Source: Gammaproteobacteria bacterium (GTDB lineage Bacteria; Pseudomonadota; Gammaproteobacteria; Pseudomonadales; Azotimanducaceae). Taken from it: 41,229 nt of DNA. Shown here one piece after another: positions 25,900 to 34,362 of this stretch. How positions within the stretch are numbered: the stretch's first letter is position 1; the number at the start of each line of letters is the position of its first letter. The DNA lies in the NCBI GenBank assembly GCA_026709225.1, contig JAPOTJ010000003.1:1-41229 (forward strand). The letters run 5' to 3'. A program made the translations under genes and the position numbers. Below the pieces are notes generated by a model. That model was not told where the DNA came from, ran no database searches, and saw nothing but the letters and a program-made list of their open reading frames with translations.

Positions 25900-25924
25900 C
25901 GAGGTCTGAAAGGTCGCGCAGCTT
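25899..25924. repeat. 26-bp direct repeat, left copy
   Basis: Twenty-five of 26 bases match 26887-26912. It starts at the last base of the hsdM stop codon. The shared exact core is TCTGAAAGGTCGCGCAGCTT. The right copy lies inside the SIS-domain gene, so this copy looks like a fragment of that gene. The DUF6364-like/PIN pair lies between the two copies. Confidence 0.85.
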
Positions 25925-25944
25925 TGTGTGGCGATTCAGAGTGG

Positions 25945-25969
25945 CGTACAATCATGGCAAATTTGTACG
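25945..25969 (+). promoter_or_regulatory. Inverted repeat upstream of the PIN-pair antitoxin
   Basis: CGTACAA (25945-25951) and TTGTACG (25963-25969) are a perfect seven-base inverted repeat with an 11-base spacer. It ends 10 bases before the antitoxin ATG. This is the expected place for autorepression by the antitoxin. Confidence 0.5.
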
Positions 25970-25979
25970 GCATAAAACG

Positions 25980-26246
25980 ATGCAGAAGAAACTTACGCTA
26001 CGCTTGGACGATGAACTCATAGCTGTGGCCAAGGCACAAGCAGCCGGGGCAGGCAAGTCGTTATCTCGGTTGGTAGCGGAATACTTCGATGCCATCAAAA
26101 AGAGCCAGCGCGAGCCGATGACAAGGATGACGCCGACAGTGGCGAGAATGCGCGGGTCGTGGAAGGGAGCGAACGTCGACGAGCGCGACTACCACGCTTA
26201 CCTAGAGGAGAAGTATCTCGGAAAGAGGGGGCAGTCCGGGAAATGA
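25980..26246 (+). CDS. DUF6364-like antitoxin of a PIN pair
   Basis: The product is 88 residues from ATG 25980 (MQKKLTLRLDDELIAVAKAQ); the frame extends upstream to 25896 without a start signal. The N-terminal strand and two helices (LTLRLDDELIAVAKAQAAGA, then GKSLSRLVAEYFDAIKK) fit a ribbon-helix-helix DNA-binding antitoxin of the DUF6364 kind. The C-terminal part (ARMRGSWKGANVDERDYHAY) should bind the toxin. A perfect inverted repeat lies just upstream. The stop overlaps the toxin start (ATGA), giving the usual translational coupling. Confidence 0.85.
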   Translation: MQKKLTLRLDDELIAVAKAQAAGAGKSLSRLVAEYFDAIKKSQREPMTRMTPTVARMRGSWKGANVDERDYHAYLEEKYLGKRGQSGK

Positions 26247-26662
26247 GGGCGGTCTTCGACACCAATGTCCTGGTTGACTTCTTCTTGGATCGGGAGCCCT
26301 TCGCAGGGAATGCCACGAATCTTATTCAGAGGGCGGAACGCATGGAGTTCCAAGGGTTGGTGTGTGCGACCTCAGTGACCACGGTTGACTATCTGGCGCG
26401 CAAGGCCGTAGGTCTTGCTGACGCCCGGGATCAGGTTGCCTTCCTGCTCTCTGTCTTGGAAGTGGTGCCCGTGTACGGTGCGCCACTCCACGCCGCGCTC
26501 GAAAGCAGCATGCTCGACTTTGAGGATGCGGTCATCGCGGAATCTTCTCGACGAGCTAATGTGGATTACATCGTGACGCGGGACACGAAGGGCTTCGCTC
26601 AATCGCCGGTGCCAGCGCACACACCTGAGTCGTTCCGTCGGATGCTCGACCTCCTGCATTGA
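26243..26662 (+). CDS. PIN-domain toxin (VapC-like ribonuclease)
   Basis: The product is 139 residues from ATG 26243, whose ATGA overlaps the antitoxin stop. It has the PIN-domain acidic centre: D6 and D12 in RAVFDTNVLVDFFLDREPF, an acidic pair in LDFEDAVIAESS (about 94-105), and the late aspartate in YIVTRDTKGFAQ. Such proteins are Mg2+-dependent ribonucleases that attack tRNA or rRNA. The ending SPVPAHTPESFRRML is typical. Its antitoxin is DUF6364-like rather than classical VapB. Confidence 0.9.
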   Translation: MRAVFDTNVLVDFFLDREPFAGNATNLIQRAERMEFQGLVCATSVTTVDYLARKAVGLADARDQVAFLLSVLEVVPVYGAPLHAALESSMLDFEDAVIAESSRRANVDYIVTRDTKGFAQSPVPAHTPESFRRMLDLLH

Positions 26663-26681
26663 CCGCCCGTGCAGACCCTTC

Positions 26682-27287
26682 TCACCCCCCACGCGGCATA
26701 TTGTCAATCCGCGCCGAGCGCCCCAAATAGCCGCCGTGGTGCCGCTTGCCGAAATCCTCGCGCGTCACCCCCTTGGCTTCGAGCAGCGCCAAGGCAATCG
26801 CGTCGCTGATAGCGAGCATCACCGCCATCGAACTGCTTGGCGTCAGGCCGATGGGACAGGCTTCCTTAATCTCTCCCATGTCGAGTACGAGATCTGAAAG
26901 GTCGCGCAGCTTGGAATCCGGGTGCGACGTGACCCCGATGATGTGGGCGACGCCAAGATGATGCGATAGCTCAAGTACTTCCAACACTTCCACCGATTTG
27001 CCGCTTGTGGAGAAGGCGATGATCACGTCTTCCGGCGCGAGAAGACCTAAGTCGCCGTGCGCGGCCTCAGCCGCATGCAAGAAAATCGCCGGTGTCGCCG
27101 TCGAGCACAGCGTCGCGGCAAATTTCTCCGCAATATGTCCGGCTTTGCCGATGCCGGTGGTGATGACCTTGCCCTTGGCTGCAAGCAAAAGCTCGACGGC
27201 TTCGACAAAGGCATCGGTGACTTGGATAGCGCTGATGGCTTCGGCTTCGGCGGTCATCACCGCCTGAATTCGTTCGCGTATGTTCAT
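26682..27287 (-). CDS. SIS-domain sugar-phosphate isomerase (KpsF/GutQ/KdsD-like, SIS only)
   Basis: The product is 201 residues. A single SIS domain with GKVITTGIGKAGHIAEKFAA (about 38-57), FLHAAEAAHGDLGLL (69-83) and IIAFSTSGKSVEVLEVL matches the arabinose-5-phosphate isomerase group (KdsD/GutQ/KpsF). These make ribulose-5-P into arabinose-5-P for Kdo and lipopolysaccharide or capsule synthesis. The usual C-terminal tandem CBS domains are absent, so the protein is about 120 residues shorter than KdsD. SIS-only forms exist, so this need not be a truncation, but the exact substrate is uncertain. Bases 26887-26912 inside it recur at the end of hsdM. Confidence 0.88.
   Translation of the reverse strand: MNIRERIQAVMTAEAEAISAIQVTDAFVEAVELLLAAKGKVITTGIGKAGHIAEKFAATLCSTATPAIFLHAAEAAHGDLGLLAPEDVIIAFSTSGKSVEVLEVLELSHHLGVAHIIGVTSHPDSKLRDLSDLVLDMGEIKEACPIGLTPSSSMAVMLAISDAIALALLEAKGVTREDFGKRHHGGYLGRSARIDNMPRGG
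26887..26912. repeat. 26-bp direct repeat, right copy, inside the SIS-domain gene
   Basis: This copy encodes part of KLRDLSDLV in the SIS-domain protein and matches 25899-25924 with one mismatch. Confidence 0.85.
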
Positions 27288-27392
27288 GTGGGTATGTGCG
27301 GAGTGAGATTTGGCATCTTGGCATATCTTCCGTCAATGGCCGCCTTCGTTTTCGACAAGGAGCGAGCCGCAGCACGTTCGATGTGAATCGCC

Positions 27393-27848
27393 CTACACTC
27401 TTTCACACACGATCACGGGAATCACGCGCTCATCCGCTGACTTCTGATAATCATTGTAGGGCGGATAGATCTCAGCCATCTGCTCCCAGATTTTCTGCCT
27501 CTCTTCACCTTCAGCAATGCGAGTTGTTGCTTCAAACTGCTTGTTCTTCACTTGCAGCTTGACCCGTTCCTGCGCCATGAGGTTGTGATACCAGCCGGGG
27601 TGCGAAGGAAATCCGCCTTTTGAGGCAATAATGGCGTAGCCGCTATTCACCTCGCCGTAAATGAGCGGCATGATCCGCTCTTCCCCCGTCTTCCTGCCAA
27701 TGGTGAAGAGCAACAAGGTTGGCAACAATCCCGGACCGCCCAAGCTTGAAGAATCCCACAGATGGCCAGCCTCGCCATCCTTGAGATATTGTGCGCGGTG
27801 CTGTGCAATCCAGCCCGAGTCGCTGGCTTTTTTCGCAAGGTCGACCAT
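27393..27848 (-). CDS. Nitroreductase/deazaflavin-dependent oxidoreductase family protein
   Basis: The product is 151 residues. The split-barrel fold of the DDN/PF04075-type flavin or deazaflavin oxidoreductases is suggested by PTLLLFTIGRKTGEERIMPLIYG (start of the barrel) and KGGFPSHPGWYHNLMAQERV, with LQVKNKQFEATTRIAEGEER following. In actinobacteria this family uses F420. In proteobacteria the cofactor and substrate are mostly unknown, and F420 use is not implied here. It stands alone, between the SIS gene and znuA on the same strand, with 94 bases to the end of znuA. Confidence 0.82.
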   Translation of the reverse strand: MVDLAKKASDSGWIAQHRAQYLKDGEAGHLWDSSSLGGPGLLPTLLLFTIGRKTGEERIMPLIYGEVNSGYAIIASKGGFPSHPGWYHNLMAQERVKLQVKNKQFEATTRIAEGEERQKIWEQMAEIYPPYNDYQKSADERVIPVIVCERV

Positions 27849-27915
27849 CTTGTTTACTCCGTCTTTGTAGGGCTCTGCGTTGGCTGGATTTTAACCTGTC
27901 GCATGCCTTCGGTAG

Positions 27916-27940
27916 CAGACCGATTGCCGAGACCGGTCTG
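27916..27940 (-). terminator. Possible hairpin terminator after znuA
   Basis: CAGACCG (27916-27922) pairs with CGGTCTG (27934-27940) just beyond the znuA stop. A U-tract is lacking, so a rho-independent terminator is only a possibility. Confidence 0.3.
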
Positions 27941-27942
27941 GG

Positions 27943-28833
27943 TTAGCGCTCTAAGGTCTTCGTAATTTCATCGACATTGTGGCCAAACATGTCGAGATAG
28001 GTCGCTGCCGGGCCGTTGGCTGTGGACAATGAGTCGGAATAGAGCTTGCCGCCGATGACGGCACCTGCCTCACGCGCGAGTTGTTCCACGAGACGTGGAT
28101 CCGCGATGTTTTCGACGAACAGCGCATGGATGTTCTCATCTTGCATTTGGCGAACAAGGGCGGCTAGCTCGCCTGCCGAAGGCTCACTTTCGGTGCTTAA
28201 GCCCACCGGCGCATGGAATTCGATGCCGTAGGCGCGCCCGAAATACTGAAACGCATCGTGCGAAGTGACCACCTTGCGCCGATTCGCGGGGATGGCATTG
28301 AACCGATTACGGATATCTCGATCAAGCGCCGCCAGCTCACGGTCATAGGCTTGGGCTCGGCTACGGTAGATGTCTGCATGCGCCGGGTCCGCAGCAGCCA
28401 GTGCACGAGCGATGTTGGCGACACCAATGCGGCCATTGGCGAGATCTTGCCACGCGTGAGGGTCATGTCGACCTTCTCCCGCTTTCAGCGCCACAACGCC
28501 CTGGCTGGCCGCAACAACCGGCCCGTGAAAGTCGGATACTTTGACGAGCCGGTCGATCCAGCCCTCAAAGCCGAGACCATTGACGATAACGAGGTCGGCT
28601 TGGGCGAGCGCTCGCACATCGGTCGGCGTTGGTTCGTAGATGTGGGCATCAGCATCCGGTCCGACCAGCGTGACCAGCGCGACATGCTCCCCGCCGACAT
28701 TTCTGACCATGTCTCCGAGAATGGTGAAGGTCGCAACGACATGCAGCCTGTCGTCTGCCCAAGGCTGAGGCATCGCCGCAATCGCGAGTGTGGTGAGCGC
28801 AGCGAAGCACATCCTGCGTGACAAACGATACAT
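27943..28833 (-). CDS. znuA: Zinc ABC transporter, periplasmic binding protein
   Basis: The product is 296 residues from ATG 28833, which begins a signal peptide (MYRLSRRMCFAALTTLAIAA). Longer in-frame sequence lies inside znuB. It is a cluster A-I (TroA-like) metal-binding protein. Likely zinc ligands are the histidines in DADAHIYEPTP, GRHDPHAWQD and VVTSHDAFQYF plus an acidic residue near YSDSLSTA. The His-rich loop of E. coli ZnuA is absent. Zinc rather than manganese is inferred from the linked zur and Zur box. It delivers the metal to ZnuB. Last gene of the operon, 22 bases after the end of znuB. Confidence 0.9.
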   Translation of the reverse strand: MYRLSRRMCFAALTTLAIAAMPQPWADDRLHVVATFTILGDMVRNVGGEHVALVTLVGPDADAHIYEPTPTDVRALAQADLVIVNGLGFEGWIDRLVKVSDFHGPVVAASQGVVALKAGEGRHDPHAWQDLANGRIGVANIARALAAADPAHADIYRSRAQAYDRELAALDRDIRNRFNAIPANRRKVVTSHDAFQYFGRAYGIEFHAPVGLSTESEPSAGELAALVRQMQDENIHALFVENIADPRLVEQLAREAGAVIGGKLYSDSLSTANGPAATYLDMFGHNVDEITKTLER

Positions 28834-28855
28834 GGCTGGTTTCGCCGCCCGCCGG

Positions 28856-29728
28856 TTACGCTTCAAAATGACGTTGCGGCACCAGCCGCGCCCATACGCT
28901 ACCGCTCGGACCCGCAGCAAAGGAGGCGATGTAGACAGCACCAGCGACGAGGATAATGGCAGGTCCGGATGGAAGATTCGCGTGGTAGGAGAGAAGCAGC
29001 CCGGCATACCCGGAAGCAAAAGCGATCAAGCTGCTCACAGCTGCGAGCGTTGCGACTTCTCCCGTCCAGAATCTCGAGGCGGCGGCCGGGAGTATCATCA
29101 AGCCGATTGCCATCAGCGTGCCGAGCGCATGGAAGCCAGCGACTAGGTTCATGACAACCAAGGTCAGGAACACACAGTGAAGGAACGCGCCCGGCCCGCC
29201 GGAAGCACGCAGAAATTCCGGGTCGAAGCATTCGACGATCAACCCGCGTCCGAGGACGGCCAAGGTCGCAAGCGTCAGCGTCGCAACCGAGACGATGAGC
29301 AGCAGCGAAGCGTTGTCAACAGCGAGAATAGTTCCGAAGAGAACATGCATGAGATCGATATTGCTGCCGTATGTGGAGACAATGAGCACGCCAAGCGCGA
29401 GCGAGATGACACAGAATGCGGCAAAGCTGGCATCCTCGCGCTGGGGTGTCACGCGCGCGACGACACCGGATAGGAGCGCGACGACAAGGCCAGCGATGAA
29501 CCCGCCGATGCTCATCGCCACGAACGAGAGCCCGGCGATCATGAATGCAGTGGCCGCACCGGACAATACCGCATGACTCAAGGCATCGCCGACAAGGCTC
29601 ATGCGGCGCAAGACCAGCAGCACGCCCACAGGTCCGCTTCCGAGGCTGAGCGCGAGGCACGCCACCACAGCTCGACGCATGAACCCGAATTCAACAAAGG
29701 GTTGAAGAAGTGCGGCGTAGAGATCCAT
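28856..29728 (-). CDS. znuB: Zinc ABC transporter, membrane permease
   Basis: The product is 290 residues, typical of the ABC-3 permease family. It is strongly hydrophobic with about eight membrane segments, e.g. AVVACLALSLGSGPVGVLLV, AVLSGAATAFMIAGLSFVAM and YAGLLLSYHANLPSGPAIIL. The cytoplasmic coupling region RRMSLVGDALSHAVLSGAA is the conserved stretch that contacts ZnuC. Its ATG overlaps the znuC stop (TAATG). It carries zinc across the inner membrane using ATP hydrolysis by ZnuC. Confidence 0.93.
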   Translation of the reverse strand: MDLYAALLQPFVEFGFMRRAVVACLALSLGSGPVGVLLVLRRMSLVGDALSHAVLSGAATAFMIAGLSFVAMSIGGFIAGLVVALLSGVVARVTPQREDASFAAFCVISLALGVLIVSTYGSNIDLMHVLFGTILAVDNASLLLIVSVATLTLATLAVLGRGLIVECFDPEFLRASGGPGAFLHCVFLTLVVMNLVAGFHALGTLMAIGLMILPAAASRFWTGEVATLAAVSSLIAFASGYAGLLLSYHANLPSGPAIILVAGAVYIASFAAGPSGSVWARLVPQRHFEA

Positions 29729-30486
29729 TAGGGCATGTTCACACTATGCCCGCCTCGGCGATAGACCCCGGCACCGTCATCCCACTTGCCAGCCATTTGT
29801 CGCGCCTGAAGGAGATGCTCCTCGCACAGCGTTTCGGGAGTCGCTCCCCAAGCAACGGGCTCTCGGGCAATCACCAGGGTTTCAGGGAAACTCTTATGAA
29901 CTTGGTCGAGGTCATGCAGCACGGCGACAATCGTCCGCCCTTCGCTATGCCAGGCAACCACCACCTTCAGAAGATCGGCCGATGTCCTGGGGTCGATTGC
30001 AGCGAAGGGCTCGTCGAGCAAAATGACAGGACAGTTCTGCAATAACATGCGTGCAAACAGGGCCCTTTGAAACTGCCCTGCCGACAGGGACGCAATCGGA
30101 CGGCGACCGAAGTTATCGAGCCCGACAGCATGCAGCGCTTCCTCGGCTTGTTCTCGCTGGGCGCGTGAGACACGGCGGAACAGGCCGATCATGCGCCAGT
30201 GACCGAGCAACACCATGTCCATCACAGAGATGGGGAAGCTGCGATCAATCTCTGTCTGCTGAGGCAGATAGGCGATATCGCTTTGATGCAGCCCGCCGCG
30301 CTCCAAGCGGCCATCAAGAGGCGCTAGGTGTCCGATCAATCCCTTCAGCAAAGTGCTCTTACCGGATCCATTGGGTCCGACCACCGCCGTCAGTGAACCG
30401 GTTGCGAAGCTGCCGGTTAGGTGCTGTACAGCCGGATGGCGGTCGTATCCTAGGGTGACATCATGGAGGGAAAAAGTGGCTGTCAT
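29728..30486 (-). CDS. znuC: Zinc ABC transporter, ATP-binding subunit
   Basis: The product is 252 residues from ATG 30486 (MTATFSLHDVTLGYDRH). The frame runs further upstream, but this ATG overlaps the stop of a small gene in ATGA. Walker A is GPNGSGKSTLLK (about 37-48), the Q-loop follows in IAYLPQQTEID, the signature is LSAGQFQRALFARMLL and Walker B is CPVILLDEPFAAIDP with the H-switch in VLHDLD. It powers the ZnuB permease. It should be expressed with znuB, znuA and the upstream small membrane gene. Confidence 0.93.
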   Translation of the reverse strand: MTATFSLHDVTLGYDRHPAVQHLTGSFATGSLTAVVGPNGSGKSTLLKGLIGHLAPLDGRLERGGLHQSDIAYLPQQTEIDRSFPISVMDMVLLGHWRMIGLFRRVSRAQREQAEEALHAVGLDNFGRRPIASLSAGQFQRALFARMLLQNCPVILLDEPFAAIDPRTSADLLKVVVAWHSEGRTIVAVLHDLDQVHKSFPETLVIAREPVAWGATPETLCEEHLLQARQMAGKWDDGAGVYRRGGHSVNMP

Positions 30487-30659
30487 GGAAGCCATCCCAT
30501 CGCGAAAGTAGCGGCTATCCACAGGAGGGTCGCGAGCGGTACTGCCCAGGCAAGTTGAGCGAGGACACCGCCGCGTATTGGCGAGACGGCCAGCGCAGGC
30601 AGCGTGTTTTCGGCAGTGCCCTCCTCGTCCCCGCCGGTGTTCTCAGAGTGCTGACGCAT
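30483..30659 (-). CDS. Small membrane protein between zur and znuC (58 residues)
   Basis: A 58-codon frame starts at ATG 30659, 43 bases after the zur stop. It ends in TGA overlapping the znuC ATG (ATGA). The first 29 residues are acidic and hydrophilic (MRQHSENTGGDEEGTAEN). The rest is a single predicted membrane helix (VLAQLAWAVPLATLLWIAAT, then FAMGWLP). No strong ribosome site is visible. Coupling to znuC, operon position and a coherent membrane segment argue for a real gene. I do not recognise the family. It could be a small accessory or regulator of the zinc transporter, but function is unknown. Confidence 0.6.
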   Translation of the reverse strand: MRQHSENTGGDEEGTAENTLPALAVSPIRGGVLAQLAWAVPLATLLWIAATFAMGWLP

Positions 30660-30702
30660 CAGACCATGCCTATTTATGGAGCACTAGAGCGCCGTCATGC
30701 GC

Positions 30703-31209
30703 TCAGCCTGCGGCGGTCAGCATGCAATTCTCGCAGGTGCCCTCGAGCTCGACGACGGGCCGTGTCACGCGGTAGCCGAATGTCGCGGCATCCTCGGCGA
30801 GCGCCTGCGCAATCCGCGGATCTTCAAATTCAGTCGATTCGCCGCAGCGACTGCAGATGAAGAACAGGCAGTCGTGCGGCCGTTCAGGATGCGCACACGG
30901 AATATATGCGTTGCGGCTTTCGATCTTCGAGACGAGGCGCTGAGATATTAAGAATTCAAGCGCCCGATAGACCGTCGGCGGGGCAACTGGACGGCCGTGC
31001 TTGCGCTTCAGCGCTTCGATGAGCTCGTAGGCACCCGTCGCTCGACTGCTGTCCCAGAGCAACTCAAGGACCTGCCGCCTGATTGCGGTCAGTTTGCTGC
31101 CTCGAGTGGCGCATAGGGATTCTGCCAGTGCGATCCGTTCCGCTGTCTCGTGCTGTCCACCGCAGTCGGGACCGGCGCGCGACTGAGTCTCGGTCGTGGT
31201 GCGTTCCAT
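30703..31209 (-). CDS. zur: Zinc uptake regulator, Fur family
   Basis: The product is 168 residues from ATG 31209, with a GGAAA ribosome site nine bases upstream; ATG 31224 is also possible. The winged-helix domain has LTAIRRQVLELLW and the recognition-helix region VAPPTVYRALEFLISQRLV. The dimerisation domain holds metal ligands in NAYIPCAHPERPHDCLFFIC, and the structural zinc CxxC pairs are CSRC and CENC. In zinc-replete cells it should repress its own operon and the divergent cobW genes through the palindrome at 31239-31256. It is Zur rather than Fur because of znuABC, the COG0523 genes and the Zur-type box. Confidence 0.92.
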   Translation of the reverse strand: MERTTTETQSRAGPDCGGQHETAERIALAESLCATRGSKLTAIRRQVLELLWDSSRATGAYELIEALKRKHGRPVAPPTVYRALEFLISQRLVSKIESRNAYIPCAHPERPHDCLFFICSRCGESTEFEDPRIAQALAEDAATFGYRVTRPVVELEGTCENCMLTAAG

Positions 31210-31238
31210 GGCACTGATTTCCATTGCCGCTTGATGGC

Positions 31239-31256
31239 GCAATGTTATAACATTGC
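31239..31256. promoter_or_regulatory. Zur box between zur-znu and the cobW operon
   Basis: GCAATGTTATAACATTGC is a perfect 18-base palindrome matching the gammaproteobacterial Zur box. It lies 30 bases upstream of zur and 76 bases upstream of the first COG0523 gene, so one operator could control both directions. Confidence 0.9.
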
Positions 31257-31331
31257 CGAAAAGGATGACAACAGCCAAGGCCCATTGGGGCGGGCAAGGT
31301 ACATCTTCGAGCAACCCAGACGAGAACTGCC

Positions 31332-32569
<1,238 letters not shown>

Positions 32570-32573
<4 letters not shown>

Positions 32574-33019
32574 CCGAAACTGTCGCATCAAACGAGTCAA
32601 ACGAAAGATCGCCGACAGCGAGGGGCGCCCGCCCCTCATCTGTCCTTCACGTATGCATATCCTGTAGACCATCTGGCCATCCGCGCGAGCCACGAGAGGA
32701 TCGACCGGGCTTCAAGCTCTATCAAGCGCTTCGCAAGGCACTCCGCAAAAGCCCGTTGAACCGACGTGTGGAGCTCCGCCCTGTTGAGTGCCTCAGTCTA
32801 TGTCCTCGTCCCTGTAGCATCGCGCTTTCGTCGCCCGGCGCGTGGACCTATCTCTTCGGGGATCAGCGGCCAAGCGAAAGCGCAGCGGATATCCTGCAAT
32901 GCGTCTCAACCTACTTGCGCAGCGAAGACGGTTTCCTGCCGCGAGATGAGCGTCCGGCACGACTTCGCGCGAGCATATTAGGGCGCGTACCGCCAATCGA
33001 GCATAGGAGAACCACATGA
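32570..33019 (+). CDS. DUF1636 metal-binding protein
   Basis: The product is 149 residues, starting in an ATGA overlap with the preceding COG0523 gene and ending in an ATGA overlap with the next. It matches the DUF1636 (COG5469) pattern: VCISCRPSG with C29 and C32, then [20 protein letters not shown] with C74, C78 and C82. The arrangement is ferredoxin-like and would bind a metal or a [2Fe-2S] cluster. The N-terminal ~20 residues are basic and low-complexity. DUF1636 genes are known beside COG0523 and cobalamin genes. The function is not established. Confidence 0.88.
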
Positions 33020-34362
33020 ACGCAATGCAAAAAGTACCTGTTTCCATCTTGACCGGCTTCCTCGGCTCCGGCAAAACGACCCTCCTAAACCGCATATTGA
33101 GCGAGGAGCACGGCAAGCGCATCGCCGTGATTGAGAACGAGTACGGTGAGGTCGGCATCGATCAGGCGCTCGTCATTGACGCGGACGAAGAGATCTTCGA
33201 GATGTCGAACGGCTGCATTTGCTGCACTGTGCGCGGCGACCTGATTCGCGTGCTCGGCAATCTCATGAAGCGCCGCGACAAATTTGACTATGTGCTTGTG
33301 GAGACCACCGGCCTCGCCGACCCCGGCCCGGTCGCCCAGACGTTCTTCATGGACGATGAGATTCGCGCCGAGTTCTCACTTGATGGGATTGTCACGCTCG
33401 TCGATGCCGCCCATATCGAGCAACAGCTCGGAAGAAGCGACGAAAGCACCGAGCAAATCGCGTTTGCCGATGTCCTCGTGCTCAACAAAACCGACTTGGT
33501 CGATGCCGAGGCGCTCGATTCGCTTGAATCTCGGCTGCGCGAAATGAACCGGATGGCGCAAGTCGTGCGCAGCGAGCAGGCGGATGTCCCCGTCGATACG
33601 GTGCTCAACCTCGGCGCCTTCAATTTGGACGAGGTGCTGGAGCGTCGTCCTACTTTTCTCGAACCCGAGTATCCGTTTGAATGGACAGGCGTCTATTTGC
33701 TTGATGCCGGTCGTTACGAGCTCAGCCTCGCCGACGGACCTGATCCGTGGATGTCGCTCGTCGTCGTGTCCGATCAGGGCACAGATGATGCTGCGCTCCG
33801 CGAAGGCGCGGAATGGTGTGTGCGGCGCTATGCCGAAGCGGCGGAGGATATTCACCCCGGGCAAGCGATTCCGGTCGGAGAACATGTGAATCTCCGGCTC
33901 GAATCCCTTGGGCGCAAGTCGTTTTTCTTGGAAGTCGATGCACCGGCGCGCCTCGGCCTCTACGCCCAGCACACAGCCGAAGAGTTCGATCTGCAACTGA
34001 AGGACAGAGAAGGCTCCACCATCAAGGAAGAGGCCGAGCGCACTTGGGTTGCGCAGCACGAGCACGATGACGAAGTGGGTTCGATCGCCATTGAGGCCGA
34101 CGGCGACCTCGATCCCGATCTGCTCAACATGTGGCTGAGTGAACTCTTGCGCGAGCGCGGCGTAGACCTCTTTCGCATGAAGGGCTTTCTCAGCTTCCGA
34201 GACGAGCCGCTTCGATACGTCTTCCAAGGTGTTCACATGCTCTTTGACAGCCAGCCGGATCGTCCATGGGGCGATTCGCCGCGACGCAATCAACTGGTCT
34301 TCATCGGCCGCAATCTCGATGAAGAGAGCATGCGGCGTGGATTTGAGGCGTGCCTGATATAA
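33016..34362 (+). CDS. COG0523 (CobW-like) GTPase, second copy
   Basis: The product is 448 residues. Walker A GFLGSGKTT is at 14-22, NGCICCTV (66-70 for GCICC) holds the CxCC metal site, VLVETTGLADPGP is the Walker-B region and LNKTDL gives guanine specificity. The C-terminal half includes a CobW_C domain (FRMKGFLSFRDEPLRYVFQG, ending QLVFIGRNLDEESMRRGF). It is longer than the first copy because of an insert (about 215-330). The two copies are clearly diverged and probably serve different clients or metals. It is in the same transcript as the neighbours by overlap. Confidence 0.92.
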   Translation: MNAMQKVPVSILTGFLGSGKTTLLNRILSEEHGKRIAVIENEYGEVGIDQALVIDADEEIFEMSNGCICCTVRGDLIRVLGNLMKRRDKFDYVLVETTGLADPGPVAQTFFMDDEIRAEFSLDGIVTLVDAAHIEQQLGRSDESTEQIAFADVLVLNKTDLVDAEALDSLESRLREMNRMAQVVRSEQADVPVDTVLNLGAFNLDEVLERRPTFLEPEYPFEWTGVYLLDAGRYELSLADGPDPWMSLVVVSDQGTDDAALREGAEWCVRRYAEAAEDIHPGQAIPVGEHVNLRLESLGRKSFFLEVDAPARLGLYAQHTAEEFDLQLKDREGSTIKEEAERTWVAQHEHDDEVGSIAIEADGDLDPDLLNMWLSELLRERGVDLFRMKGFLSFRDEPLRYVFQGVHMLFDSQPDRPWGDSPRRNQLVFIGRNLDEESMRRGFEACLI

